From: Marsupella aquatica
Lineage: Eukaryota > Marchantiophyta
Assembly (NCBI GenBank): GCA_973895155.1
Contig: OZ316893.1
Location: forward strand, 4,774,001 to 4,838,000
DNA length: 64,000 nt
Direction: 5' to 3'
Below the pieces are notes generated by a model that had not been told where the DNA came from, searched no databases, and was given only the letters and a program-made list of their open reading frames with translations. This document shows, in pieces, positions 1-13,101 of this stretch; the stretch's first letter is position 1; each line of letters opens with the position of its first letter. The position numbers were made by a program, and so were the translations under genes.

Positions 1-1084
1 TATGGGCAAACTTAGGTATTTTTAGAAAAGTCAGTGCGGGGTATTTAGTGCGTTTGACAAATTCAGGATGGACTCCTATGTCCAAGGATCCCATAACTAT
101 GCTCAGAAGTTCTTTTAGACCTATGGGTGATTTTTGGCATGGCTTTAAAAAGGGCTAGTACAAAGTTTTCTCCCACGAGAGAACCAAATTTTTTCTAAGT
201 GTGGAAACGCGACGACGCGGCTGCGACGAGGCTAGCACGAGGCAGGAAGGAGTCTAAGCACGAGGGCGGCTGCGAGTTAAGTGATTAGACTATAAAATCA
301 CATAGTGAAAAATCTATGGTGGGCTATTGTTGCTCCAGCACGAGATCGGCTAACTTAGGCAATGTGAAATTGATGCAGCAGCTGTCTAGTAAACATGATC
401 TCTGCCTGGATGCTGACAAATTGAGAAAGAGCAGGCACTACATAGGCTATAGAGCTTGCTGCCAAGGAAAACGTGGATTCTGCTGGCTGATTCACTCTAC
501 TGGCTGATTCAATGTGCTGGCTGATTCAATCTGCGGGTAGGTAAGCTTGTGCTGAGTAAATTCAAAAGAGAATGGCTGGCAATTGAGAATCCATGTGCTG
601 AGAATTGACCAGCTGCTGCAATTTACAGCAGTTGTGAGCTATGGCTATTCCTGAGCAAATCAATCACAATCCAGCCCAACAATTAGAAGGGACTCAGTCA
701 TAAATCAGAGGAGAAGCTACTGTAAAAATTAGTCAAGCAATTAGTCAAGAAATCATCCTCAAATCAGCTGCACAATCAGGCACGATACTAAACTCTATAG
801 CTTCTGGAAAGACTGGACCTTATGAGGAACTCTCTCAGGTCGACACCTGGTATACACATAGGTGTAAACCGGGACCTATGATAGTGTAATTCAGAGCCCT
901 TTTGCACATAAGGGATTGAGAGAGGGAAAATGCCATAACTTGAGCTAGGGGCATCCGTTGGGGCCCATATTTTTTGTGCCGATTCAAGGAAAGGTAAAGC
1001 ATCGTTGAGTGAAGGTAGAAACCCAGGAAAAGAAATACCTAGAGATATTTTAAACCGTCGCCATGGGGGGTCCCGCTAGCTTGC
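1..1084. other. No gene recognised
   Basis: No convincing gene is visible here. A short direct repeat, about three copies of a CTGGCTGATTCA unit, lies near 480-535. The stretch borders a Ty3/gypsy fragment and may be its continuation, but no LTR boundary could be placed. Confidence 0.4.
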
Positions 1085-1485
1085 AAACAGGAGCTGCCAA
1101 GGGGGAATGAATACCAGATGTAGGGCCTGATTGATTGCATCCACCTTTCCTTCATTTGGCCTCCTCCCTTCAACTCCACAAATCTGTTCCACAATCAAAA
1201 CTTCACGGAGCCCAAATGAAGATTTTTCTCCAGAAAGAGTGAGCCCAACTTCAATCAGTCTCTTCAAGATGGCCTTCACATCCTGAATGTGCTTCCATAC
1301 AAACTGTCGCAACCCATCTTCTCAACAGTCTCATCCTTCTTTGCCTCCAAGCATCCCTTGATTGACATATCATCAAGGAATGGTTGAGTCTTCTCTGGAA
1401 TAAAACGATGTAGTACCTTATTCATGCATATGTGCCACTGAATTGGTTGCTCCTTGAGGCAAAGTACACATGCGAAGTAACCCCA
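1085..1485 (-). pseudogene. Ty3/gypsy reverse-transcriptase fragment
   Basis: The minus strand encodes pieces of a Ty3/gypsy polyprotein. In order they are a PQGATNSVAHM segment near 1450-1480, a PFLDD segment near 1370 that stands where the YxDD active site of reverse transcriptase lies, then HIQDVKAILKRLIEVGLTL and a GRRPN segment (1100-1300), the region leading to the RNase H or connection domain. The pieces are in different frames with stops between them, so this is a dead relic. No gag, integrase or LTR was found beside it. Assignment to Ty3/gypsy rests on the order and wording of these motifs. The exact clade was not determined. Confidence 0.75.
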
Positions 1486-1529
1486 AAGGTGTCCTCATTG
1501 TATGATATCTTTGCTACTTTGAGCCAACT

Positions 1530-1725
1530 GACTTAAATGTATCCTTTTTAAGTCAAATGTATGCATTTTCACTCAAATGTATCTATTTTGATGCTCAAAT
1601 ATACACTTTTCATTACCTAAATATACACTCTTTAGGCCAATTGTACATTTTTCTATCCCCAAATGTACACTTTTCCAAGCTCAAAAGTACAATTTTTTTG
1701 CCCAAATATACATAAATCAAATAAT
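1530..1725. repeat. Degenerate AT-rich minisatellite
   Basis: About eight imperfect copies of a unit of roughly 25 bp, each containing a variant of CAAATGTACACTTTT, follow one another. No coding frame is involved. Confidence 0.7.
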
Positions 1726-2897
1726 AATACACTTTCAATGAATAGGTTGATCTTTGCCTAACCATTCGCACCCTCCTTAGTGGACATCCTCCTCAATAGC
1801 CTCTGTTATTGCTCATTTTCCTCCAAGGCCATCCCTCAGTGAGCTCAATTAATGGCCTCCCTTGCCACCCCCTTCCTCCACAACCTCTCCAAATAATACT
1901 CTCCCTCCTTGTGAAGCCATTCTGACTTGCTCTCCTCAATAACCACTCTTATCATGCTCACTCTTCTTCTAGTAGCCTCCTTGATACTCTACCCATTGTA
2001 TAGGATGGCCTCTTTGTGCAACCAGGTGTTTGGCCAAAAAACCAACATGTGCATGTCTGTGATGAGTTGGCAAAGTGGATGTTGCATATTCAAATCACAG
2101 ACACCAAATTCACCTCTTGGTATACTTTGAGTAACTAGCTGGTTGTATTTGAACATGTTGCACTATACCCATATACAATAGGCCTTCTTAGCAATTGTTG
2201 TCCAACACTCTAGCTTGGACACCCCATGTTGTGCCATGCCTCTTGACAATTCTACTAGTGTGTTGGCCCTCACTACCTGCAATGTTGCCCAGATCCTATG
2301 CTTACTAAGCAATACATGACTAGACTTATTGTGGTACCAAGCGTCACATCTATTTTGTTTAATTAGTGCTCGGTTTAGTGTTGGTTTTGGATGATTGTGT
2401 ACATGTTCACCTCTAGCAACTTACATGTTTTTGATATACTATAGCCACAATAATAATAATTTATGTCATGACATTGCAATGATAGTCACTTTTTTAATTC
2501 TTAGTTTTTCTTCTCTCTAGGCTTTTCATTCATGATTACAACAGGGTCAAACTGAGGTATTCCTCAATGGCATATCTAAATGCAGATCTACAGTAGTCAA
2601 AACATTAGCTGACACACATGAGTCATTTGCCAAATTTTTGCAAGGATGTTACAATCAAACACTATAAGAAGCAATCCTCTTCTTATTACATCAGTCAGTG
2701 TCCAATCAAAACTTTGCGGTCAATCATGTTCCCCTAACCAGGTCCACTGAGCAACTAGAAATTCATCAATATGACTGATCAAAGTTATATTTGTCACATT
2801 CGGTTCACAATTGGGAGCTCAAATTTGTCCGTTGGGAGCTGATACCATTTCACGAACGCTTCCTTTGGGACATTTGTGTGCAATTCTCTACTTATTA
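1726..2897. other. No gene recognised
   Basis: Only short unrelated reading frames occur. The right edge is the TTA flank of the Harbinger element starting at 2898. Confidence 0.4.
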
Positions 2898-2925
2898 GGG
2901 CCCGGTCTCAAATATAGGGTCGGGT
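2898..2925 (+). repeat. Harbinger left terminal inverted repeat
   Basis: Begins GGGCCC after a TTA flank, then GGTCTCAAATAT and GGGTCG. It matches the inverted copy at 8550-8575 apart from a small indel and substitutions. Confidence 0.8.
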
Positions 2926-3207
2926 CTTCATTCCGCGGGATTGACTTAGTGCCCGAAACTTGTGCCACGACTCCCTTTGACGGGTTTAGGTTATCGTTGC
3001 CCATTGAGTTTTGAAACGGCCCATGACAAAGTGTTGCGATCTAGACACAACATGACCTTGATTCTGAAACGCCCCGTGTGACGTTCGTATCTATGTGCAC
3101 ACACTACTCTACACTCACTTCAAATTTGAACGTCGAGCCATCGCGCCAAGTTTTTGCCTCATAATTTTTGAACCTAATGATTTTAGTGCAAGACGCACTG
3201 CAGCATT

Positions 3208-4520
3208 ATGGAGATGGAGCACATTCTTGTAGAGACTTCGAGTGATGTGAGGGCAATGTTCTATGAGCAGGGCTCTAGGTTTGGCATTGGAGGACGAGGA
3301 TTCATCCCACCACGCGTGATTCATCCTGCATCCCTACAGGACTTAACATCACAGGGGAATCGTGCATTGCAGGCACCTGCACATCCAGCTATGGCAGCAA
3401 TGCAGGGCAGAGCACGAGGTGTAGGCTCAGGTAGCCAGGTTTCAGGCACAAAGCTGACACAGAAAGATTACGCTTTGATTATCGATTACTTGGAGGTTCA
3501 CGATAACTATAATGCCATCTTTGGGGCAGGTTGACGAACGAGGCAAGGTAACTGGTATCAGTCAAAAAGATATGTCTTCACTTCCATGGCTGCCGTGCTG
3601 GCTGACTACGGGTTCCCCAAGATGGATGGTGCTAATCTAGCTAAGCGGTTTGGTTGACACCAAGATATGTACAAGAAGGCTTTGATGCTAAAAAATTTGA
3701 CAGGAGGGGGTTTATCTGAGGAGGAGATCCAGTGTGGGATCACTATTGAGCAGAAATTAGACAAGATGTGCCCCTTGTTTGATTGCATGCATGCAATTTG
3801 TGGTGAACGTGCTAACATCCAGCCTCCCAGCATTGCCAGCCATGGTTTTCCAGGATGCGGAATCACAAAATCCCCAGATCAGGTGGAGGATCCAGTTGAA
3901 GACAACGAAAATGAAGGGGCAGATTTTGAGGAAGAGCCAACATCACCAACCTGGCTGATGGTAGGTAAGATCGATATTTGACAGTGAGACGTAACCAGCT
4001 TTCCTTGTTTTGTACTCAAGCCTTAGTTTGATGGAGACCAAGGTTGTGCTCAAATAATGCTAGCAATTTTTGTATGTAGCATTTTTGCATGAACTGAATG
4101 TATGCAACCATGATTTGTTGTTTGCATGTAGACTCTCCACCAGAAGTAGAGGAGGAGTCAATTCACCATGCAGCTGGTGAAGCCCAAGCACAATCTCCAG
4201 AGGCAACACAAGGAGAACCTTGCGCTACAGGGACTGAAGAAGTTAGAGCAACTCAGACCCCTCCCATAAACGTGCCAGCATCTCGGCCTAATCAGACAGG
4301 AACTCAAGGGCAGGCACCAGGGTGATCAAATTCCACATCAAGGGTGAATGACAAAGCACAGCCAGCAAAAAAGAAGTCCAATCATTCAACAACGTCGAAA
4401 GGGAGCTTAGCAGCCATGTATGCTGAGCAGAAAAAGGATAAGGCAATTTTTAGGAAGGAGATGATTGGAATCAAGAATCAATGGAAGAAAGACAAAATAG
4501 AAGACAGACAGACTTGATGA
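3208..4520 (+). pseudogene. Harbinger Myb/SANT-trihelix-like DNA-binding protein, broken
   Basis: This is the accessory DNA-binding gene of the element. In such transposons its product binds element ends and helps bring the transposase into the nucleus. One frame runs from the ATG at 3208 to 3981. It contains a Q/G/A-rich leader, a KLTQKDYALIIDYLE helix, a WYQSKRYVFTSMAAVLADYG helix, and then MYKKALMLKNLTGGGLSEEE with EQKLDKMCP, the usual signature of the family. Two in-frame TGA codons, at 3532-3534 and about 3655, interrupt it. A likely intron runs from a GTAAG donor near 3965 to a TTGCATGTAG acceptor near 4130. An acidic and then lysine-rich tail with more stops continues to about 4520. 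The gene faces the transposase tail to tail. Confidence 0.75.
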
Positions 4521-5344
4521 TGCTAAGAAGGATAAATTGGACAGAGTTCACAAAATAAGGATTGAACATTTCAATGCCTCTCAAGCTGAGAAGCACCTGA
4601 AGATGGACCAGCAACATCAGTTCATGTTGGCTTAGTTGACTATGTGTGGACAGATCATGATAGAATTATGCACGACTGGGAAATCAGAGGGGGAAATTGA
4701 ATGACTAATGAAGATGGTTCAAACAACGATACCCATGGATTCAGGCCCTTCTATGCCAGACTTAGTGTAGTGCTTTATAGCAAGCCAGGGGGATTAGGAT
4801 CCAGGGGCGATATTCTAGAATGGAGCGATTGCTTCAGGATTTGTATGAGAACCTATAAATTTTGGTTTTGTTAAACACTTATAAATTTTGGTAGTGTACT
4901 TGATGTGCACACTTATTTTTACTTTTGTTGGAACAAGATTGTTTGTTCGATGGACAAGATCTCTACAAGTGTCTGTTTGTCGACTCTATGTCTTTGTATG
5001 TTCTTTGTTCTCATTAATTTGCTATGCATCAAGTGAGGTGTGTTAACATTCAGTATCACTCCACATACTGAAAACACTTCCATACAGATTGAGCTCGAGA
5101 AAGAGTTTTTCAATTAAGTGAGGTTTGTATACATTGGAAATTGAATGTACCTACTACGTACTGTACTTTAAACAACTACCCTCCTATTTGCATTTACATC
5201 ATGGTCGTAAACAAAAAAAATGCAGTAGTAGATGCAGAAGAAGCATGCTAAGTACCCGATGACTCCATCAATTATGAATCATAGTTCCCAATGACATCCC
5301 CCTGGTTGTCGATTGAAAGAGATAGCTCGAGCCATAACTCCTTG
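4521..5344. other. Harbinger interior between convergent genes
   Basis: No coding region is recognised. The 3' ends of the Myb-like gene and the transposase meet across this stretch. Confidence 0.45.
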
Positions 5345-7061
5345 CTACAAGGATCTGCTAGCTGCTCGAGCTCGCCTATTACGGGCCATGTCACCACCCC
5401 TATAGTCGACTCCTCTATCATCCTCCTCAGGTGGTCTTGGGGGGCAGTCCATCATGTCCTCATCTGTCCAAATATCATTTTGGGCCAACACATAATTGTG
5501 CAACAGAGCACATGCCCCGATCCATTTGCACATCCATACAGAGTCTTTTTCCTCATTAAGTTGAGTTCTGATTTCTCTTAAAGAGAACCACCGTGATTTC
5601 ATCACCCCTATACAGTGTTCGTTGACATACCTGGTCTTGGCAATACAGGTGTTAAAATCCTCTTTTTCCTTGTGTCCAAATGTATTCTTGTAAGCTGCAA
5701 CCATGTGTGGTGCATTGACATACCCACTGTCCCCATGCAGATACTGTCCGGGGTCAAAAAGCAGAGTTTCCATGAATTTTTTCCCACAATAAGCACCTCT
5801 TGAGGCAAGTCAGGTCAGAACATGATCTTGGGTTTCCTGAGGCACACAAAGTCTGAGAACATTAGCTATTGACAATAGTTGTACAGAAAAGGAAGAAATC
5901 AACATAAATGGAGTTCACAGGAAACTCACCGACATTAAGGAAAGTGATCTTCCTTTTATGGTCACAAACAATTTGTGCATTGATTGAATAACGTGATTTC
6001 CAGTCGAAATAACACTCCCCATGATTCTTGGGTCTCTCTGTTAATGGACATGTAGTTCCATCAATCAGGCCAAAAAAACCTTGGAGTCCTTTCTTGGCAA
6101 ACTCATTCGAAAATTGGACATGCTCTGCCCTATCTGGCCATTTCAAGTAGTCCCCAAGGGTAGTAACACATCTTTAGGTGTAATTGACACAAGATCCCAC
6201 ACTTGTACCCCATAGAAGCAAGGTTCGTTTCAAACAAACACCGTTCCCTATATGGCCCAACCTGTCTAAACAGATGGCTAATTGCAATGAGATAGGGGCC
6301 TGTTCATGAAAAGAATCATTTTGGGGTATGACATGCGTGACAGCAAATAGGAAACAGGTTTACTGGTACCAGCAAAAATTTACTGTTACCAGAAAAATGA
6401 CAATGTAAAAATATTTCCTAAAAAATCACATTAAAAAAAAAAATTGCTGACAACATTTTTTGGCTAGCTTTGGGCGCTAGCAAAAAAAACATTTTCGGCA
6501 AATAAATAAATTAAACAAAACATTTAAAAATAAATAAAAAACAAATAAAAAATTACCACTCATTTTCCTGTTACTAGTTTCTATTTCTTGTTATTGTTTG
6601 CTGTTTGCTATCGTTTGTAAATACCCCTCATTTTGAAACACAGAATACAATTCTATCAACTGAAGAAGAACAAAAAATGCATCCTTGTCCATTCGACAAA
6701 TTTGCCTAAATTCACTTTGGGGTAGGATATTTCTGAAAAATGTATCTGCAGACTCCTTAGCCCGTGGGGTTTTGGAAAGTTTCTCATAATACCTCTCACT
6801 ATCTAGGAGTGAGTACAAACCTAACCACTCACCAGGTTTACCATGGACATCACACAGGTCTCCTATTCTTCCATCCTCTGAATCAGACGATGAGTCGATG
6901 TCATTATCAGAATTTGGGGACATGATACCACTGCTGACAGAGGAAGATCCTAATGATCCACTCGAGCCATAGCCATCACTAGAGGACTCCATCATAATAC
7001 TCACATACAAATGCTCACGAACCCATTTTAGGCATTGCTGCTGATTCAAAACCTTGGGCAT
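5345..7061 (-). pseudogene. PIF/Harbinger DDE transposase, broken
   Basis: This is the DDE_Tnp_4-type nuclease, read from about 7061 down to 5345. The first exon has an acidic serine-rich leader and then FRQICRMDKDAFFVLLQLIE. After an intron comes a helix-turn-helix-like segment, ISLQLAICLDRLGHIGNGVC, near 6250. The catalytic core follows: GFFGLIDGTTCPLTERP (first Asp) near 6060, a short TQDHVLT (second Asp position) near 5825 after another intron with a GTGAGT donor, HGDSGY near 5720, and KTRYVNEHCIGVMKSRW with the final acidic residue near 5610. In-frame stops at 6174-6176 (TAA) and near 5811 (TGA) inactivate it. The motif order matches the family and all three catalytic positions can still be seen. 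Confidence 0.85.
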
Positions 7062-7268
7062 TCTATTTGCAAGAGATCATCACATAATTCATAATATGTC
7101 ACTCATTCAAATGAACAGTGCACAAAGTGGAAGTGCCCAAGAGGCTTTCAATTCACAATGGAGGTACAAAATCAGATAATTGAACAACAGTCCAATTCTG
7201 GTAATTCCAGCAGATCGAAAGCAAGTTGCATTGAGACTAGTAAACTACTTCAGAGATGGTTTGCCTGC

Positions 7269-8143
7269 CTAGTCCTCATCGTTTAGACCTGCACTTAGTA
7301 TAGCCTGGCACAAATCCTTCAACAATTTTTTGGAACTGGCTGATTTTGCTCCATTTTTTGATCCTGACTTGGCCAGCGTGTGGTAAGAAGAAGATGTGGA
7401 TTCAGGAGTCTTGTAGCCACGGATTGATAGTGGCAGTTGGATGACCGGGACATCCAACAATTGCAAATGCTGGACTATGGCACACTTATCCTTAGTTCTC
7501 AGGAAAATTTTTGCTCTTTGGAGTGGTTTCCATCAAGCTTGTCAAGTACTCAATTTGTTCAGCCTCGATACATGTACTAAATTCCAGAGCATTGCATCCA
7601 AGGAGCTCGCCAGCAGCATTCCACAAGTTCGCATGGAGAGGAGGTGTGCCTCCATGAATGGCATCAAACAAAATGAGTTTAAATCTGAATTTCAGTATGG
7701 GATCCTCGTCATGAGTGGTACAAGGTCCAAATTCAAGAGATTTGGAACAGATCAGCCCATTGTTGAGTTTGTGAGCACATGCTTGGTATACAAACTTTCG
7801 CGGGTAAGGATTAGGAGCTACAAAATTCCCTATCCACACTCCCGCTGGCCGGAAAGATGTCATTTTGCCTGTCTGCCTACTATCCTCCACTTCAGAAAGC
7901 CTAGTCCACTCTCCCATCCCTAACTGTGATGACGCAAGTTCTGTTCATGCCAATTAACAAAGTAAGGATTCGAACAGAATAGAAATTTGAACAGGTCATA
8001 AGCAGCAACAAGAACTCACCAAGAAATGGAGTTGAGGCCCAACCTGAAGCTGAACAGAAATTTGAACAGGTCATAAGCAGCAACAAGAACTCACCAAGAA
8101 ATGGAGTTGAGGCCCAACCTGAAGCTGACGTTGCCGACATCAA
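7269..8143 (-). pseudogene. RPA-like OB-fold protein inside the Harbinger element, frameshifted
   Basis: The product resembles the C-terminal OB fold of replication protein A (Rep_fac-A_C family), which binds single-stranded DNA. Exon 1 is 8095-8143 with a GTGAGT donor. Exon 2 begins at 7940 after an AACAG acceptor; spliced, the frame reads into GEWTRLSEVEDSRQTGKM. The core shows VYQACAHK, then CSKS and GPC-TTH spaced as a zinc ribbon, then FKLILFDAIHGGTP, HANLWNAAGELLG and CNALEF, the strand order expected for this OB fold. A one-base frameshift lies near 7510. In the new frame KIFLRTKDKCAIVQHLQLL continues the fold, followed by a serine/lysine-rich tail to a stop at 7269. A second splice donor exists because of a 75-bp duplication at 7981-8127. 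The family call comes from the pattern and was not searched. Confidence 0.6.
7981..8127. repeat. 75-bp tandem duplication across an exon-intron border
   Basis: Two nearly identical 75-bp copies (7981-8055 and 8056-8127) duplicate the end of exon 1 and the splice donor of the RPA-like gene. Confidence 0.9.
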
Positions 8144-8164
8144 CCCTCTGATTCCGCAATGGCT

Positions 8165-8325
8165 TCCCTAGGCCAAGACAGTCGAAGCATTCGCAATGGC
8201 AGTGACAGTTCCGATGGCTCTGCTTGGCCAAGACAATCAAAGCGTCCGCAATGGCAGTGGCAGCTCCGCTTGGCTCAGACAGTCAAAATCGTTCGCAATG
8301 GCAGTGGCAGCTCCTCTACGCGTAT
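8165..8325. repeat. Subterminal tandem repeat of the Harbinger element
   Basis: Three imperfect copies of a unit of about 50 bp share GCCAAGACAGTC-like and CGCAATGGCAGTGGCAGCTC words. They lie between the RPA-like gene start and the right terminus, a position where transposase-binding repeats are often found; that role is inference. Confidence 0.65.
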
Positions 8326-8548
8326 GGCGTTGTTCTCAGCTCAAGAGTGATGGCTGCTGAAGGCACTGACGATAGTGTGTTTGGGCGCATTCCAGACTAA
8401 GTGCGACGTCGGGAATGACCGTTAGGACAGAGCGCCCGTGTTCAGGAAACGGTGCAATCCCGCGGAATGACTGTACAGCCTAACAACAAGGACTGCCGCA
8501 CGTTTTTCACCCGCGTCCGGCCGAACCTATTGCGGACGTCCGTAAAAA

Positions 8549-8575
8549 CACCGCGACCCGATATTTGAGACCCCC
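8549..8575 (-). repeat. Harbinger right terminal inverted repeat
   Basis: Read on the minus strand it begins GGGGGTCTCAAATAT and continues CGGGTCG, matching the left end. The flank is TAA. Confidence 0.8.
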
Positions 8576-9649
8576 TAATATTCTCTTCTCCCGAAATTGA
8601 CATGACAGCATCGAACATAGCATGTAGCGTGACTTACATTCAAAGGACCTCTACGGAAATGTGGTAACTTAAATAAACCTTCACTGCAACGTGTTCAGTG
8701 ATCTGTGCGTGTCAAGCAAACTGTCAAGCAAACATACAATAAAAGTGATTACCGTCACCTACAAGTCGCCAAAGTGTACTTTTGAGGCTCGTCTACTAAG
8801 TTGAGGCTTAAACAGACAAACGCCTACATTCGTATTAGCACTTGTCTGTCCAAGTAAGAAGGCTAGTAGCTCGTTGATTTCCATCTTGCTGTCCTGAGAA
8901 TGAGTGGAGTATATTAATCAAGTTTGGTTCACTGTCCATGCAATTTATAGCCTTCCGATTTGTGTTCGTTTAGACTTCGCATGCACGAAATTCTCTCTAA
9001 GCAAAGGTTTACCTGTGGTCCGCTGGAGCACGGCACAGCAAACTGCTATGAACGTTAGACTTACTTAGAGTTTCTTCCGCTTCGCAAAGAGAAAAGCTCG
9101 ATTTGTTTCTTCTTCTCGTACATTCAAAAAAGTGCTTACACCCAAGTTTCAAACTTGCATAACTTGCATGCACCAGGTAATATATAAGGTTGAATAACAG
9201 CTAGCTTAGAAAGTCATGGAAAATTGAAGGCAACCATTGCATGTGACTGAATGAGAGCATGAAAAAGACGGAACGTGAGAAGGCTATCTCTACACGCATG
9301 AAATATGATCCTAGGTATCAAAATTGTACTCTCGAACATCAATTGTCTGACCTATCAACGAGCCTTTGACAAGTATCTCTTTAATTGAGTATTCTCAACT
9401 GCCCAAAATCATCCCCTCCAAGACATGACGGCCCTAAAATTACAACCGTCCTCTTATAACTTCATGGGGTACAAAATTATGCCCTGATCTGATGCAGATC
9501 ACTTTATGGTCTGAAGATGAGAAGATACACGGCCACAATGCTAGAATGTCCTCTTCTGCTGTTCTGTCCTATTAGCTAAGAAATTGGCGATCAGTTTTGC
9601 CAATCACGGCACCCAGGTCAGAATTCATTAGTACTTTACTATCAAAGTA
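8576..9649. other. No gene recognised
   Basis: Nothing with a coding signature was seen between the Harbinger element and the 3' end of the adenylosuccinate synthetase relic. Confidence 0.4.
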
Positions 9650-11518
<1,869 letters not shown>

Positions 11519-12757
11519 AGCGGCAGGGAATTGCGAAAGAGCGAGGTCAGCTATTTCAGCTCACAGAAGGAAGCAATCAGTTCGACGTTAACTTGATGGA
11601 GGTCTTGTCCAGAGCGAGGTCAAGTTAACGTCACTCCAGACCTTTGATTTCATAGTAAAACAAAGGTAAACATTTGCAGGGGGGGGGAGCAGATCCTATT
11701 TGAGATTGTGTCAATCCAGATCTGCAATTGGCCAAGCATTCCGCGAGTGCTAAGGGCTGCTTTCTTCAAGGCTGCCACATGCAAGTTGGGCCTTCGGGTG
11801 AAGCACCTCCGGGAGGCCTTCTTGTTGTTTGAGCCTGTATTCAACATGTGACTAGTTGAAGCTAGGTCGAATGTTAACTTACCTGGCAATTAACCACTTT
11901 CTAGAAAACTTTAATGATGTAAACTCTCAGGCCTGCTGCCATCACATGTGATCTTCCCCTTTCTCCCCTCCCTGCCTCCCTCCCTCCTTCCCCCTCTTGT
12001 CCTTGTTGTCAAAAGTGTGTCTTTGCAAAAATGTTCATTGCATCAATCTGTCTACTCAGACAATGTGGTAGTCAATAAAGAAGTAGGGGATGGAAGGCGT
12101 AAATGGATAGCGAGTCCATGGGAGAGTCAGGCCATAGCTGAGGTGAGAATCAGCGTGAGGGTAGTCTAGAGGCTAGTCTAGACACAGGGGCAGGTCAAGC
12201 AAGTGTGCTTGGCAACAGAATAATCTACCAAGCCCCCCTGATGGCTTCCTTCTCTCGCTGGTCCTGAAATCTACTCCAACTGGCATGGTTTTGGGAATCC
12301 AATTGCGACAATTAGATGTCAAAAACATTAGATGACATTCACGTTACCACCTCCTTTAACTTTTTCTTCCCTATCTTTTCCCTTTCTTAGTCTGTTTTGT
12401 TCCTCTTTCTTGCATTTTTACTTTTTGCATTTTTACTCTTTGCTTCTTGTTTTCTCTCCCGACCACCTGCGTGAGTCAATGAGGACCTGTGGTGTTAGAC
12501 AGGCCCATGGAGGAGTTGGGGAGTGAGGGTGGGCAGAAGTGGAGCAAAAGGGTGGGAAAAGGGCAGAAGGCCCTTAGGGTGGAGCCGAGAGGGTTTGGCA
12601 AGGAAGCGAGAGAGAAAGGGCATGAAAGGAATTCAAGAGGGATTTGACAATGACGAGTCTACGGCCATCCTATCTTACCCTCCACCTCCATACATGCAAC
12701 AACCAACTCAGAACTACTGGAACCTTAATTTAGCTTAGTTTCCTATCTTAAAAAAAA
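11519..12757. other. No gene recognised
   Basis: A short inverted repeat with TTAACTTGA arms lies at about 11587-11630. A pyrimidine-rich stretch spans 12340-12470. No supported coding region was found. Confidence 0.4.
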
Positions 12758-12765
12758 GTTGCCCC

Positions 12766-13093
12766 CTCGGGGGGGTCACTATATGGAGGGTCATACATCG
12801 CGTGCGACGTTTTAGGGTTTGACCCGCCTAACTTTAAAGTGAAAAATATTTTTTTGCAAAGCCCTTTCTTTCTTAAAATTTTGTCATTTTTTATTAAAAA
12901 ACCCTTAAAAACTTTATAGAAAGTATTTTTTGCAATTAAATAGGCCTATGTGTTCTTTAAAGTCGACCAATCAATAAAACATGCCCTATGTGTTCTTCCA
13001 CCAAACTTTGGAAGTCTTCCGTCACACCCATTTAAATGGGCCTATACTTCGTCGCACGTGATGTGTCACTTCCGTGGAAGTGACCCCCCCGAG
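12766..13093. mobile_element. MITE with 8-bp target duplication (hAT-like), copy 1
   Basis: The 328-bp element is flanked by a perfect 8-bp direct repeat GTTGCCCC (12758-12765 and 13094-13101). Its inverted termini begin CTCGGGGGGGTCACT, and after a variable spacer they share an ACATCRCGTGCGACG word. It has no coding capacity. An 8-bp target duplication is typical of hAT elements, but the terminus is not the common hAT consensus, so the superfamily call is tentative. A related copy is at 32788-33075. Confidence 0.8.
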
Positions 13094-13101
13094 GTTGCCC
13101 C

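Larger units (their letters stand above)
2898..8575. mobile_element. PIF/Harbinger DNA transposon, decayed, three genes
   Basis: The ends are imperfect terminal inverted repeats. The left end reads GGGCCC then GGTCTCAAATAT then AGGGTCG. The right end, read on the minus strand, is GGG then GGTCTCAAATAT then CGGGTCG. Just inside both ends lies the same ATTCCGCGGGATTG word (near 2930 and 8455). The left flank is TTA and the right flank TAA, close to the TWA target duplication typical of the superfamily but not identical. Inside are a Myb/trihelix-like gene on the plus strand, and a DDE transposase and an RPA-like gene on the minus strand. All three are broken by stops or frameshifts, so the copy is not autonomous now. 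The element is 5,678 bp long. Confidence 0.85.

Noticed and set aside
7441-7923. Plus-strand 160-codon frame
   Set aside because: It is antisense to the RPA-like gene, which has recognisable motifs on the minus strand.
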